In this document: positions 1 through 8,343 of the stretch, one piece after another | How positions within the stretch are numbered: the first letter of the stretch is position 1 | Layout: every line of letters begins with the position of its first letter | Assembly (NCBI RefSeq): GCF_000685805.1 | Contig: NZ_JMKP01000009.1 | Location: 49,782-113,781 of the forward strand | Origin: Psychrobacter phenylpyruvicus DSM 7000 = NBRC 102152 | Lineage (GTDB): Bacteria; Pseudomonadota; Gammaproteobacteria; Pseudomonadales; Moraxellaceae | Length of the DNA: 64,000 nt | Direction: 5' to 3' | The notes under the pieces: model-generated | Told to the model about the DNA's origin: nothing | Database searches by the model: none | What the model saw: only the letters and a program-made list of their open reading frames with translations | Translations under genes and position numbers: made by a program

Positions 1-10
1 AAGGTTTTCC

Positions 11-628
11 ATGTCATTATCCACTACAAAAAATAAAGCTGATAGAGCGCTTAGCATGACCGAAATTACCGAGTTTTTATTAGAGCTCGATGCGTTAAAG
101 CGGGTTAACCGGCGCAGTTATGTTACTCAGGCTAATCGGTTAGAGAACTCGGCGGAACATTCTTGGCATTTGGCAATGGCCTGCTGGTCTATCGCGGAGT
201 TGTTTCAGCTTGAGGTCAATCATGAAAAGCTTTTGAAGTTGGCTTTAGTACATGACTTGGGTGAAATTGATGCCGGCGATACTTTTTTGTATGACAGCAG
301 TCGCAGCGAGGCGCATATTGTGGAGCGGGAGGGGATTGTGCGTTTGCATGCGCATAGTGGTAATGGCATTGATAACTTGCTTGAGGTTTGGGATGAGCAA
401 GAGACGGGCAATAGTCCTGAGACCCAATTATTAAAGGCCATTGATCGTCTGTTGCCCTTCTTACTGAACATAAATACCGGGGGTAAAACTTGGAGTGAGC
501 ATGGGGTTAAGCGTTCACAGGTGGCCGCTATGCATGCCTTTATCGCCGATAGCTTTCCGGTGATTCATGAGTGGATAGAAAAGCAGATTGATTATGCTAC
601 CGAGCAGGGCTGGTTAATTGATGCCTGA
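11..628 (+). CDS. HD-domain metal-dependent phosphohydrolase (YfbR/HDDC2-like)
   Basis: This 205-residue protein has the HD-superfamily metal signature: a first His in the AEHSWH segment (His50) and the HD pair in VHDLGEIDAGD (His81-Asp82). The family includes 5'-deoxynucleotidases and related nucleotide phosphohydrolases acting in the cytoplasm; the substrate here is an inference. The start is supported by an AAGG ribosome-binding site just upstream at the window edge. It converges with psd and they share a hairpin terminator. No transmembrane segment or signal peptide is visible. Confidence 0.8.
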   Translation: MSLSTTKNKADRALSMTEITEFLLELDALKRVNRRSYVTQANRLENSAEHSWHLAMACWSIAELFQLEVNHEKLLKLALVHDLGEIDAGDTFLYDSSRSEAHIVEREGIVRLHAHSGNGIDNLLEVWDEQETGNSPETQLLKAIDRLLPFLLNINTGGKTWSEHGVKRSQVAAMHAFIADSFPVIHEWIEKQIDYATEQGWLIDA

Positions 629-667
629 TGTGATGTATAGAAATAAGTAAAAAATTTATGAAAAAAT

Positions 668-690
668 AAAGGTGCACGAGGGGCACCTTT
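668..690. terminator. Bidirectional terminator between HD gene and psd
   Basis: An 8-bp perfect stem (AAAGGTGC / GCACCTTT) with a short loop lies between the convergent genes. The minus-strand side runs into a U-rich tract, so it probably serves psd best. Confidence 0.75.
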
Positions 691-723
691 AAAATAATGA
701 AAAAATATATCGATATTAGTAGG

Positions 724-1623
724 TTAGGCTTTATTAGCCACACCCAAAAGCTGACCCATTTGTACCACAGAGCCATGCTCCATATCTTGGGTCCACTCAA
801 CGCCGGCAGATTTTGGCATAACCACAATAGCGGTTGATCCTAAGTAAAAACGGCCTAACTCATCGCCTTTGCTAAGACTAATATTATGCTCAAGAGTTTG
901 TATTTCATCACTGCGCTCAATCTTGCCGGTGGCGACGGTTTCAATGCCGGCCACAATCATCGCACCAACTAAGACCACAGCGGCACGGCCATACTGAGTT
1001 TCAAAAATACAAACCAAACGTTCATTACGGGCAAATAAGTCAGGGACATTCTGGGCAGTGACATTATTCACTGAGAATAAGGTCCCAGGGACATAGCGCG
1101 TCTCAACCAAGGTGCCATCAAACGGCATGTGGACTCTATGATAGTTGCTCGGGGCTAAGTACACCGTGGCAAAGCTGCCCCCTTCATAATAGTTACCGTC
1201 TTGGTTATTGGTATCAGCCAACAAGTGGCTAACCGCATAATCACGGCCTTTGGCTTGTAGCAACTGGCCTTGCTGAATATAACCGATTTGTGAAATCATA
1301 CCGTCGGCGGGTGAGACAATACCTTGCTCAGTGCTGTCGATAGGACGAGCCTCTTCGGCTAATTCTCGAGTAAAAAAGTCGTTAAAGCTGTTGAAGTCTG
1401 CTAGGTTTTGTCTGGCATACTCTTCTAAGGTAATACCGTAAGCTTTAGCAAAGGTAGTTACGAAAGCTTTTTTTACAATAGGGTTCTGGCTGGCGGCTAG
1501 GCGACCTGCTACTTCACTAATTTTTTGTTGAGGAACTAAGTGCTGAGCTGCGGTAAATAGACCGTCACGAGTGAGTAGGCGCTGAGCTTGCTGTTTTAAT
1601 GAGTTTTTCATTGTGTTTTTCAT
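724..1623 (-). CDS. psd: Phosphatidylserine decarboxylase
   Basis: This enzyme converts phosphatidylserine to phosphatidylethanolamine at the inner membrane. The 299-residue proenzyme carries the self-cleavage motif LGST near the C-terminus, with Ser263 expected to become the pyruvoyl prosthetic group, giving a beta chain of about 262 and an alpha chain of about 37 residues. The family PADG segment (SPADGMISQIG) and the HRVHMPFDGTL segment are also present. Length is normal for the bacterial type I family. It is monocistronic, convergent with the HD gene, and divergent from dtd with about 190 bp between them. A second Met four codons downstream is an alternative start. Confidence 0.95.
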   Translation of the reverse strand: MKNTMKNSLKQQAQRLLTRDGLFTAAQHLVPQQKISEVAGRLAASQNPIVKKAFVTTFAKAYGITLEEYARQNLADFNSFNDFFTRELAEEARPIDSTEQGIVSPADGMISQIGYIQQGQLLQAKGRDYAVSHLLADTNNQDGNYYEGGSFATVYLAPSNYHRVHMPFDGTLVETRYVPGTLFSVNNVTAQNVPDLFARNERLVCIFETQYGRAAVVLVGAMIVAGIETVATGKIERSDEIQTLEHNISLSKGDELGRFYLGSTAIVVMPKSAGVEWTQDMEHGSVVQMGQLLGVANKA

Positions 1624-1750
1624 AGAGGAGTGTCATCAAAAGCTGTGAAAATAAAAGATAAAAGTTGTAGATTTAAAAGTAACTAAAATAAATGTTAATA
1701 GACAGTTAGTTTATCATAAACCGTATCAAACAGCGTTAATAGCAAGAGCG

Positions 1751-1817
1751 ATAGTATTAAGATAAGCATAGTATTAAGATATTAGTATGAAGCAGGCAAT
1801 GAGGTATTAGTATGAAG
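1751..1817 (+). repeat. Two short duplications in the dtd leader
   Basis: A 17-bp near-duplication (1751-1767 and 1768-1784) is followed by a 13-bp word, TATTAGTATGAAG, at 1780-1792 and again at 1805-1817. The second 13-mer contains the dtd start codon. The first supplies an ATG at 1787 that opens a 7-codon frame ending with TAG at 1808-1810, one base before the dtd ATG. Confidence 0.8.
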
Positions 1818-2252
1818 GCCCTAATTCAGAGAGTAAGTGCCGCTAGTGTGATCGTTGATGGTCAAACTGTGGGTGAAATTGAGCAGGGTATCTTAGCCTA
1901 TATTGGTTTGGGTCCTGAAGATAGTATTGAGACTGCCAAAAAGATGGTCGATAAAATTTTGACCTATCGTATTTTTGATAACGAAGCAGGCAAGCTTGAT
2001 AAAAATGTGCAGCAAGTAGAGGGAGGACTGCTTCTGGTTTCCCAGTTTACGTTAATGGCCAAAACAGATAAGGGTCGTCGTCCAGATTTCGGTGGAGCAA
2101 TGGCACCATCGCAGGCCAGTGAGCTATTTGAGCAGATGGTGGCTTATGCCCAACAGCAATATAAAAAAGTAGCAACTGGTGAGTTTGGTGCTAATATGCT
2201 AGTCAAAGCAGACAACGATGGCCCGCTAAACTTTATTTTAGAAGTGGATTAA
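1812..2252 (+). CDS. dtd: D-aminoacyl-tRNA deacylase
   Basis: This cytoplasmic editing enzyme hydrolyses D-amino acids (and mischarged Gly) from tRNA. Its 146 residues match the DTD family in length. It shows the N-terminal MKALIQRV start, the substrate-pocket SQFTL motif and a C-terminal NDGPLNFILEVD segment corresponding to the family's Gly-Pro motif. It stands alone between psd and phoB. The start codon lies inside a duplicated leader word, so translation may be influenced by the mini-frame just upstream. Confidence 0.95.
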   Translation: MKALIQRVSAASVIVDGQTVGEIEQGILAYIGLGPEDSIETAKKMVDKILTYRIFDNEAGKLDKNVQQVEGGLLLVSQFTLMAKTDKGRRPDFGGAMAPSQASELFEQMVAYAQQQYKKVATGEFGANMLVKADNDGPLNFILEVD

Positions 2253-2349
2253 GACTGCCTATAAGCAAGGTCGTTTGATACAGTTTGGAACTAAGTTTTT
2301 GACCTAAATAATAACTCAGCTCAATGGCTTAGTCTAATAAATTACCTAC

Positions 2350-2367
2350 TTGTCATCTAATTGTCAT
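2350..2367 (+). promoter_or_regulatory. Pho box upstream of phoB
   Basis: Two identical 7-mers TTGTCAT are separated by exactly 4 bp (CTAA), giving the 18-bp, 11-bp-period architecture of a PhoB binding site (known consensus CTGTCAT-N4-CTGTCAT). It lies 119 bp before the phoB start, consistent with autoregulation. Confidence 0.8.
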
Positions 2368-2485
2368 AATTATAAGCTGTAATATAACGGTCATAATTTT
2401 ATGAGCCAAATTACAGGTTACTGATACTGTATTAGTAATAACGTGAATCAATATCAGAGATGTAGACCATAGGACAATAAATAAG

Positions 2486-3187
2486 ATGAATACTGAAACC
2501 ATATTGGTTGTAGAAGATGAACCAGCTATCCGTGAAATGATAGTTACCACGCTAGAGATGGCAGGATATGAATGTCTGCAGGCTGAAGATGTTAATGAGG
2601 CCCATAACCAAGTGGTAGATCATCGACCTGCGCTGATTTTATTAGACTGGATGTTACCAGGTAATCAGTCAGGCATAGATTTGTGTCGTCGTCTAAAAAA
2701 AGACGAGATGTTATCAGAGGTGCCCATTATTATGCTTACCGCACGAGGCGAAGAGGATAATAAAGTGCAAGGGTTAGATGCGGGTGCCGATGACTATATT
2801 ACTAAGCCGTTTTCTACCCGTGAGCTGGTGTCGCGAATCAAAGCGGTACTACGCCGTAGCAGTGCTTTATCAGGCGATAAGCCTATTGAAGCACAAGGGT
2901 TAAGTCTAGACCCTGTAAGTCAGCGTCTATCAGCAGACGGCACACCGGTAGAAATAGGACCGACAGAATATCGATTGTTGGCGTTCTTTATGAGTCACCC
3001 AGAGCGTGCCTATACCCGCACTCAGTTATTAGATCAGGTATGGGGTGGCAATGTGTATGTAGAAGATCGGACCATTGATGTTCACATTCGACGCTTACGT
3101 AAGGTACTCGAGCCTTATGACTATGCCAAGTTTATCCAAACGGTGCGTGGTACCGGCTATCGATTCTCCACCCAAGTAAATAGCTAA
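2486..3187 (+). CDS. phoB: Phosphate regulon response regulator PhoB
   Basis: This OmpR/PhoB-type transcription factor activates phosphate-starvation genes when phosphorylated. The 233-residue protein has an N-terminal receiver domain (acidic pocket around Glu10-Asp11, phospho-acceptor Asp54 in LLDWMLPG, conserved TKPF) and a C-terminal winged-helix domain ending in the typical [13 protein letters not shown] and GTGYRF segments. A Pho box precedes it and phoR follows after 143 bp. That gap is wider than usual for this pair, but no terminator is visible within it. Identification as PhoB rather than another OmpR-type regulator rests on the overall PhoB-like sequence, the partner kinase and the Pho box. 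Confidence 0.92.
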   Translation: MNTETILVVEDEPAIREMIVTTLEMAGYECLQAEDVNEAHNQVVDHRPALILLDWMLPGNQSGIDLCRRLKKDEMLSEVPIIMLTARGEEDNKVQGLDAGADDYITKPFSTRELVSRIKAVLRRSSALSGDKPIEAQGLSLDPVSQRLSADGTPVEIGPTEYRLLAFFMSHPERAYTRTQLLDQVWGGNVYVEDRTIDVHIRRLRKVLEPYDYAKFIQTVRGTGYRFSTQVNS

Positions 3188-3330
3188 GCGCTTATTTTAT
3201 CTATTATAGTATGATTTTTTAGTCCAACTTTTTGGGCCTATAACTGTTTTTATAATAAGGGCCAAATTTACAGGGTGTTGAGGGCTGTACTGCTAAATAT
3301 GTTGTTTTTTATCTTTGAACTGAGATTGTA

Positions 3331-4788
3331 ATGAGCCCTTCTAAGACACAGCCTGTTGCCAGAAGTGAGAGCCCTCGCTCTGCCTTACTGTGGTCAGACT
3401 TTAAGTGGTTGGTCACTTTGACCCTGCTAGGTACTGCCTTTGGCTACTATATTATCAACTCGGTGCCTTGGGGCATCATCTTGGCGTTACTGCTATATAA
3501 CCTCTGGCGACTCTATGCGGTGCAGCAGTTCTATGGCTGGATGAGCAAGTCTTTAACTTTACCGCCTCCTGAGCTGTCTGGTAGCCTGACCTTCATGGCC
3601 AATAAGCTTTACGACAGCAAAAAACAAGAACAAATGACTCATCAAAAAATGATGGGGCTAATCAAAAAGATTCGTAGCTCATTACTGGCTCTACAAGATG
3701 CCGTTATCTTGCTCGATAAAGAGGATACCTTAGAGTGGTGGAACCAGGCTGCTGAAACTTTATTAGATTTGCGTTCAGAGGATCAGGGTCGCAGTATTTT
3801 GGACCTGATTAATGTTCCTGAATTTACCAACTATTATGTCAATGCTGTCTCTCCTAATGATGGGGTGCGAATGCGCTCGTGGCGAGATTATGAAAGGTTT
3901 TTGCAATGCGAGGTGACTCATTTTGGCAATGAAAAGCTACTCATTATTTATGATGTGACCCGCCTGCAGCATTTAGAGCAGATGCGCAAAGACTTCGTGG
4001 GGAATGTGTCCCATGAGCTGCGTACCCCATTAACCGTATTAATGGGCTATATTGAAACCTTCTCTGACCAGCCGGATTTGGATCCTAAGTGGCAACGTGG
4101 CTTCAAGCTAATGACCCAGCAAACTGAGCGAATGAATCATATTATTAATGATTTATTACTGCTGTCCCGTCTCGAAAACGAAGAGTCTATTCAAACCGAA
4201 CGGGTAGATATGCCCAAGCTGATGACCAGTATCTTTGATGATGCCCAAGCTTATAACCGAGATTATGGTCACTTAATTGATTTGCATATTGATTCTCAGC
4301 TAGACGTTTATGGCTCTTACAGTTATCTAAATAGCGCCTTATTAAACCTAGTCACCAATGCCATAAAGTATACGCCCAAAGGGGGAATAGTCAGGATTAC
4401 ATGGCAAGAAGTGAAAGGGGGGTGTCTGTTCTCAGTGCAAGACAATGGTATTGGCATTGCATCCGAGCATCTTGAGCGTTTGACTGAGCGCTTTTATAGA
4501 GTCGATAGTGGGCGTAGTAGAAGCACTGGTGGAACTGGTCTGGGATTGGCCATTGTAAAGCATGTGCTGTATCAACATGGGGCCAAATTAAAGGTCGAAT
4601 CCAATGAAAACAAGGGGTCTACTTTTAGTGTGTTTTTCCCAGAACGTTGTGTCTATCGTGAGGAGACAGACAAAGCAGCAGAAAAAGAGGCACAACAGAT
4701 TGCTGCTAACACTGATGCTATTGACGACGACACCACTGACACTGAGCAGCCGCTACTTCTTGATGGCCCTAACCAATCATCCAAGTAA
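3331..4788 (+). CDS. phoR: Phosphate regulon sensor histidine kinase PhoR
   Basis: This inner-membrane kinase pairs with PhoB. The 485 residues contain two hydrophobic segments near the N-terminus (about residues 25-60), a PAS-like region (about 115-210), the dimerisation/phospho-acceptor helix with His228 in NVSHELRTPL, and a GHKL ATPase domain with N box (NLVTNAIKYTPKGG), G1 box (DNGIGI) and G2 box (GTGLGLAIVKH). A roughly 40-residue Asp/Thr/Gln-rich tail follows the catalytic domain and lengthens the protein beyond typical PhoR (about 430 residues). pst and phoU genes are not in the window. Confidence 0.92.
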   Translation: MSPSKTQPVARSESPRSALLWSDFKWLVTLTLLGTAFGYYIINSVPWGIILALLLYNLWRLYAVQQFYGWMSKSLTLPPPELSGSLTFMANKLYDSKKQEQMTHQKMMGLIKKIRSSLLALQDAVILLDKEDTLEWWNQAAETLLDLRSEDQGRSILDLINVPEFTNYYVNAVSPNDGVRMRSWRDYERFLQCEVTHFGNEKLLIIYDVTRLQHLEQMRKDFVGNVSHELRTPLTVLMGYIETFSDQPDLDPKWQRGFKLMTQQTERMNHIINDLLLLSRLENEESIQTERVDMPKLMTSIFDDAQAYNRDYGHLIDLHIDSQLDVYGSYSYLNSALLNLVTNAIKYTPKGGIVRITWQEVKGGCLFSVQDNGIGIASEHLERLTERFYRVDSGRSRSTGGTGLGLAIVKHVLYQHGAKLKVESNENKGSTFSVFFPERCVYREETDKAAEKEAQQIAANTDAIDDDTTDTEQPLLLDGPNQSSK

Positions 4789-4912
4789 CGATTGCGGTGT
4801 CCTTTAATACCAGCCTATCCAAGAGTTATCTAAAATTAGTTGAGACATTATCTAAGATAACTAAGATATTGCCACCTCGGATCAGGACACGTGCACTAGA
4901 AAAGCATAAAAA

Positions 4913-4946
4913 AAAGAGCCATTCACTGTTCGCGAATGGCTCTTTT
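4913..4946. terminator. Bidirectional terminator between phoR and the SlyD-like gene
   Basis: A 12-bp stem (AAAGAGCCATTC / GAATGGCTCTTT) with a 9-nt loop is flanked by an A-run on the left and Ts on the right, so it can stop transcription from both convergent genes. Confidence 0.88.
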
Positions 4947-5010
4947 ATTATTGATATTAGGAGTTAAGTTATAAATCCAAACATATCAAATTAACTGCTA
5001 TAGGCAGCTA

Positions 5011-5493
5011 TTAGTGCTGTACACCACCTACGCCATGAACATGGCCATGGTTTAGTTCGTCTTCAGTAGCAGCACGTACTTCAATGATTTCTACGTCAAA
5101 GCTTAGTTTTTTGCCTGCTAGTGGGTGGTTAGCATCTACAGTTACTGTGTCATCGTTAACTTCAGTAACGGTCACTAGCATAACTTGACCTTCTGCTTCA
5201 GACTGGAACTGCATACCAGGTTGAATATTGTCAACGCCTTGGAAATTAGCGCGAGGTACTTGTTGTACGGCTTGCTCTTGATATTCACCATAAGCATCAG
5301 CTGGCTCGATAACCGCTGTTAGTGAATCGCCAGCAGACTTGCCTTCTAGCTCTTTTTCAAGACCTGGAATGATGTTGTTATGACCATGTAAATAAGCTAA
5401 TGGCTCACCTTGTGACTGGTCGATAACGTTGCCACTTTCGTCTTTTAGGATATAGTTAAAGCGTACGGCAGTATCTTTTGCGATTGTTGTCAT
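5011..5493 (-). CDS. FKBP-type peptidyl-prolyl cis-trans isomerase, SlyD/SlpA-like
   Basis: This cytoplasmic prolyl isomerase and folding helper has 160 residues: a split FKBP domain (VRFNYILKDESGNVIDQS at the start, LAGKKLSFDVEIIEV at the end) with an inserted flap domain between. The first part contains the family motif YLHGHNNIIPGLEKEL. The short C-terminal tail has three His residues (HGHVHG), a faint echo of the metal-binding tail of E. coli SlyD but much shorter and without Cys. An upstream GAGG-like site (aaatttcctc on the plus strand) supports the start. Confidence 0.88.
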   Translation of the reverse strand: MTTIAKDTAVRFNYILKDESGNVIDQSQGEPLAYLHGHNNIIPGLEKELEGKSAGDSLTAVIEPADAYGEYQEQAVQQVPRANFQGVDNIQPGMQFQSEAEGQVMLVTVTEVNDDTVTVDANHPLAGKKLSFDVEIIEVRAATEDELNHGHVHGVGGVQH

Positions 5494-5893
5494 AAAATTT
5501 CCTCAAATAAATATAGGCGTTCTATAAGTTTGTAAATAATACAATAAAGTAGGGTGCTTATAGCGGCGAAATGCAAAGCTAACCATGAAGGTTAACCTAA
5601 TATTTAGCCACACCTCTGCTAATTGCCTTGTCTAGTAGATTGCGATGATAGACAAAAGTTTCAAGTCATGTTCTCAAATTAATTGCCAAATTGCTAAGTT
5701 TTTTACAAAAAATTAAGCTTTTTTATGTCATAAAGCCAAAAAAAGAGGCTAATTGACCCCTTTATTAAGCCATTTTAACCCTTGTTTTGCATTGTATCGT
5801 TCTTGCAGATAGTGATAAATAGTCACAAAGTATTAAGCCAATCTAGCTCTTTGAGGTTGAAGTTTGGCTTAAAGTCCCCGATTTAATAACTAT

Positions 5894-5969
5894 CTTAGAG
5901 ATAAATACTATCCTAAGTAACAAATACAGTTCTAAGAGAGAAATACAGTTATAAAAGATGAATATAGTC
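5894..5969 (+). repeat. Degenerate 19-bp tandem repeat, 4 copies
   Basis: Four consecutive 19-bp units (5894, 5913, 5932, 5951) share the core AAATAC-A-GTT or a close variant. Units 2 and 3 are the most alike, differing at only a few bases. A still weaker fifth unit may follow. Confidence 0.7.
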
Positions 5970-6003
5970 TAAAGGTCGAATAAAGTGCTATTTTTACATT
6001 AAT

Positions 6004-6051
6004 TTTATCTTTTATGAACTTTATCTTTTATGAGCTTTATCTTTTATGCTA
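6004..6051 (+). repeat. 16-bp tandem repeat, 3 copies
   Basis: The unit TTTATCTTTTATGAGC occurs at 6004-6019, 6020-6035 and 6036-6051. The first two copies differ by one base; the third diverges only in its last 3 bases. Confidence 0.88.
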
Positions 6052-6194
6052 CCAGTAGCATATTTAATTTCGATGAAAAAGCCTATTACTAATAAAAAAA
6101 GCAGACTAAATCAGGGTAGTAGGCCTCAAGTACTATCTTGTTATCAAAGATAGCTCACATTTTAAATTCATTATCATGGATATAAACACCAATT

Positions 6195-8174
6195 ATGACC
6201 ACTTTGCAGAGTATCACCAGTCCCTCTTCTTCACACAATGCCGCTCATTCAAACTCTGGTGTTGTTGATTACCATTTAGATTTTAGCCGTTTTAGACAGC
6301 ATTTGGTCGATGTGACCTTGAGCTTTACTGCGGAGCAGGACGCACCAGCCTTGTGGTTGCCGGCATGGATACCAGGTAGCTATTTGATGCGTGAATTCGC
6401 TCGCAATATTACTGCAGTGCATTATCAGCGTGCGGATCAGGATGACAACTCTATAGATGATAGCTGTATAAAAGATAGCTCTATAAAAAATGGGTATAGA
6501 GCAGGTAAGCTGAGCAAGAATGAGTGGCAACTTACTGAGGCTAAAGCGGGGGATAAGCTACAGATCACTTATGAGGTTTACTGCTACGACTTATCAGTGC
6601 GAACCGCTTACGTGGATCAGACCCGTCTTTATGGTAACTTCACTTCGCTAGCTTTGGCTGTTGAAGGGTTAGAGCATAGCCCTGTCTCAGTGACCTTAAG
6701 TGTGCCTCAAGATTTTTATGAGCTTAATAGCCCTAATAGCCTTAATAAACTTAATAATACCGATAAAAAAGTCAAAATAGCGTGTGGCTTGAAACCCATT
6801 TATATCCACAGCGACAACACCCACTATTATCACTTACAAGCTGAGAATTATCACGAGCTGATTGATTATCCGTTTGAGATTGCCCCGCAGGATGAGTTTG
6901 ACTTTATTGTTCAGGACAATAAGCACAATGCCATTGCGCACCGCTTCTATATCTCAGGCAAGCACAGTGCTAATCTGGGCAGATTACAGCAGGATGTGCA
7001 GCAAATTTGTCAGACCTTTGTCAGCTGGCTAGGCGATGCGCCTTTTGGGGGCAAAGATTATGATGGTTACACCTTTATGACCTATGCCAGTGGCAATGAT
7101 TATGGAGGGCTTGAGCACATCAACTCAACCAGTCTGGTTACCCCTCGAAGTGATCTACCCACAGCGGCAGAAGCTGATGAGCCTAGTGATAGCTACCAAC
7201 GCCTCTTAGGATTGTGTAGCCACGAATATTTCCACTCATGGTGGGTAAAAACAGTCCGTCCTGATGTGATGATGAATGTTGATTTACGCAAAGAGGCGTA
7301 TACACCACTGCTTTGGGTATTTGAGGGCTTCACCTCTTATATTGATGACTTTATGTTGCAGGCGTCAGGGGTGGTTAGCGCTAACAGCTACCTGAAACTG
7401 TTACAAGCTCAGATTAATCGTTATACCCAGACTCACGGCCGTTATTTACAAAGCGTAGCTGAATCAAGTTATGACGCTTGGATCAAGTTATATCGCGCTG
7501 ATGAAAATACCGGTAATGCAGGTATTAGCTACTACAACAAAGGTGCTCTAGTGGCCTTATGTTTAGATCTTACCTTAATGCAGCATAGCGATGGCAAATA
7601 CCGCTTATTTGATGTGGTCAAGGCTTTCTATCAACTGGCCAAACAGCAGGGCGAGGCCGGCGATCGCATCCGTGTTGGTATGGATAACGATAACTTAGAA
7701 GCGGTTATTAGCCAGTTTATGGATAAAGCAGCTTGGCAAGACTTCAAAGCGAAATATGTCGATGGGGTAGAAGAGCTGCCTATCCAAGAACTGCTTGAGG
7801 CCAATGGCATTAGTCTTAAAATAGATGAAAAAGACAACACCTTGCCTTGGGGCATCGCTGTTAGTGAAACACCAGAAGGACTGCAAGTTAATAAGGTACT
7901 GCGTGACAGTGTAGCCAGCGAGGCGGGTATCTCAGCCAAAGATGTGCTAGTAGCAATTGATGGTGTGAAGGCAACCAAAAAACAGCTACAAAGTGTGGCT
8001 GAATCTAATCTTGAGTCGGTAACCTGTCATGTGTTCCGCCGTGATGAGCTAATGACTTTTGAGGTGGCAAATACAACCCAATCTGGTGTTACTGCCAATC
8101 CTAGCTTAGAAAAAGTGAGTTTGAGTTTAAATGAGTCAGGTTATGAGGCTTGGCTTAAGCCCAAGTTTCGTTAA
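6195..8174 (+). CDS. M61-family peptidase with PDZ domain (glycyl aminopeptidase-like)
   Basis: This 659-residue protein has the M61 arrangement: an N-terminal beta domain (about 20-240), a thermolysin-like catalytic domain with the zinc motif HEYFH (His343, Glu344, His347) followed by WWVKTVRP, the Glu-bearing FEGFTSYIDDF segment, and a C-terminal PDZ-like domain (about 545-625). M61 enzymes cleave Gly or Ala from peptide N-termini. No signal peptide is evident, so a cytoplasmic location is likely. Two short Ser/Asp- and Asn/Leu-rich stretches (near residues 90-105 and 178-192) look like low-complexity insertions. Confidence 0.9.
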   Translation: MTTLQSITSPSSSHNAAHSNSGVVDYHLDFSRFRQHLVDVTLSFTAEQDAPALWLPAWIPGSYLMREFARNITAVHYQRADQDDNSIDDSCIKDSSIKNGYRAGKLSKNEWQLTEAKAGDKLQITYEVYCYDLSVRTAYVDQTRLYGNFTSLALAVEGLEHSPVSVTLSVPQDFYELNSPNSLNKLNNTDKKVKIACGLKPIYIHSDNTHYYHLQAENYHELIDYPFEIAPQDEFDFIVQDNKHNAIAHRFYISGKHSANLGRLQQDVQQICQTFVSWLGDAPFGGKDYDGYTFMTYASGNDYGGLEHINSTSLVTPRSDLPTAAEADEPSDSYQRLLGLCSHEYFHSWWVKTVRPDVMMNVDLRKEAYTPLLWVFEGFTSYIDDFMLQASGVVSANSYLKLLQAQINRYTQTHGRYLQSVAESSYDAWIKLYRADENTGNAGISYYNKGALVALCLDLTLMQHSDGKYRLFDVVKAFYQLAKQQGEAGDRIRVGMDNDNLEAVISQFMDKAAWQDFKAKYVDGVEELPIQELLEANGISLKIDEKDNTLPWGIAVSETPEGLQVNKVLRDSVASEAGISAKDVLVAIDGVKATKKQLQSVAESNLESVTCHVFRRDELMTFEVANTTQSGVTANPSLEKVSLSLNESGYEAWLKPKFR

Positions 8175-8208
8175 TTAGTTTTGTTTATTCTAAACGATGC
8201 GTGTACTA

Positions 8209-8252
8209 AGGTTTGGCAAGTTTGTCTTACTTACAGTAACCTTGTCAAACCT
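8209..8252. repeat. Inverted repeat downstream of the M61 gene
   Basis: AGGTTTGGCAAG (8209-8220) and CTTGTCAAACCT (8241-8252) pair at 11 of 12 positions around a 20-nt loop. No T-run follows, so it is not a classical intrinsic terminator. It marks the boundary to the AT-rich AbiH segment. Confidence 0.6.
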
Positions 8253-8291
8253 ACATCTCGCTAGACATTAAACTTTAAAGTATATTAATCC

Positions 8292-8302
8292 AAGTTGGGC
8301 TA
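8292..8302 (-). repeat. Left 11-bp flank word of the AbiH segment
   Basis: AAGTTGGGCTA is the exact reverse complement of TAGCCCAACTT, which recurs five times in the tandem repeat on the other side of the AbiH gene. Confidence 0.6.
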
Positions 8303-8343
8303 AATCGCTCAACAATATAATTAATATGAGTATAGAAAAATTT

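Larger units (their letters stand above)
5494..6194. other. 700-bp intergenic region with tandem repeats
   Basis: This AT-rich region between divergent genes holds the 5' leaders of the SlyD-like gene (minus) and the M61 peptidase gene (plus). Apart from two tandem-repeat clusters listed separately, no gene, RNA or clear promoter was recognised. Confidence 0.6.

Noticed and set aside
2353..2550. 65-codon minus-strand frame across the phoB start
   Set aside because: Overlaps the Pho box and phoB coding start; translation is AT-biased filler.
5494..6194. Possible small RNA in the 700-bp gap
   Set aside because: No terminator-like hairpin or promoter pair was found; the visible structure is only tandem repeats.
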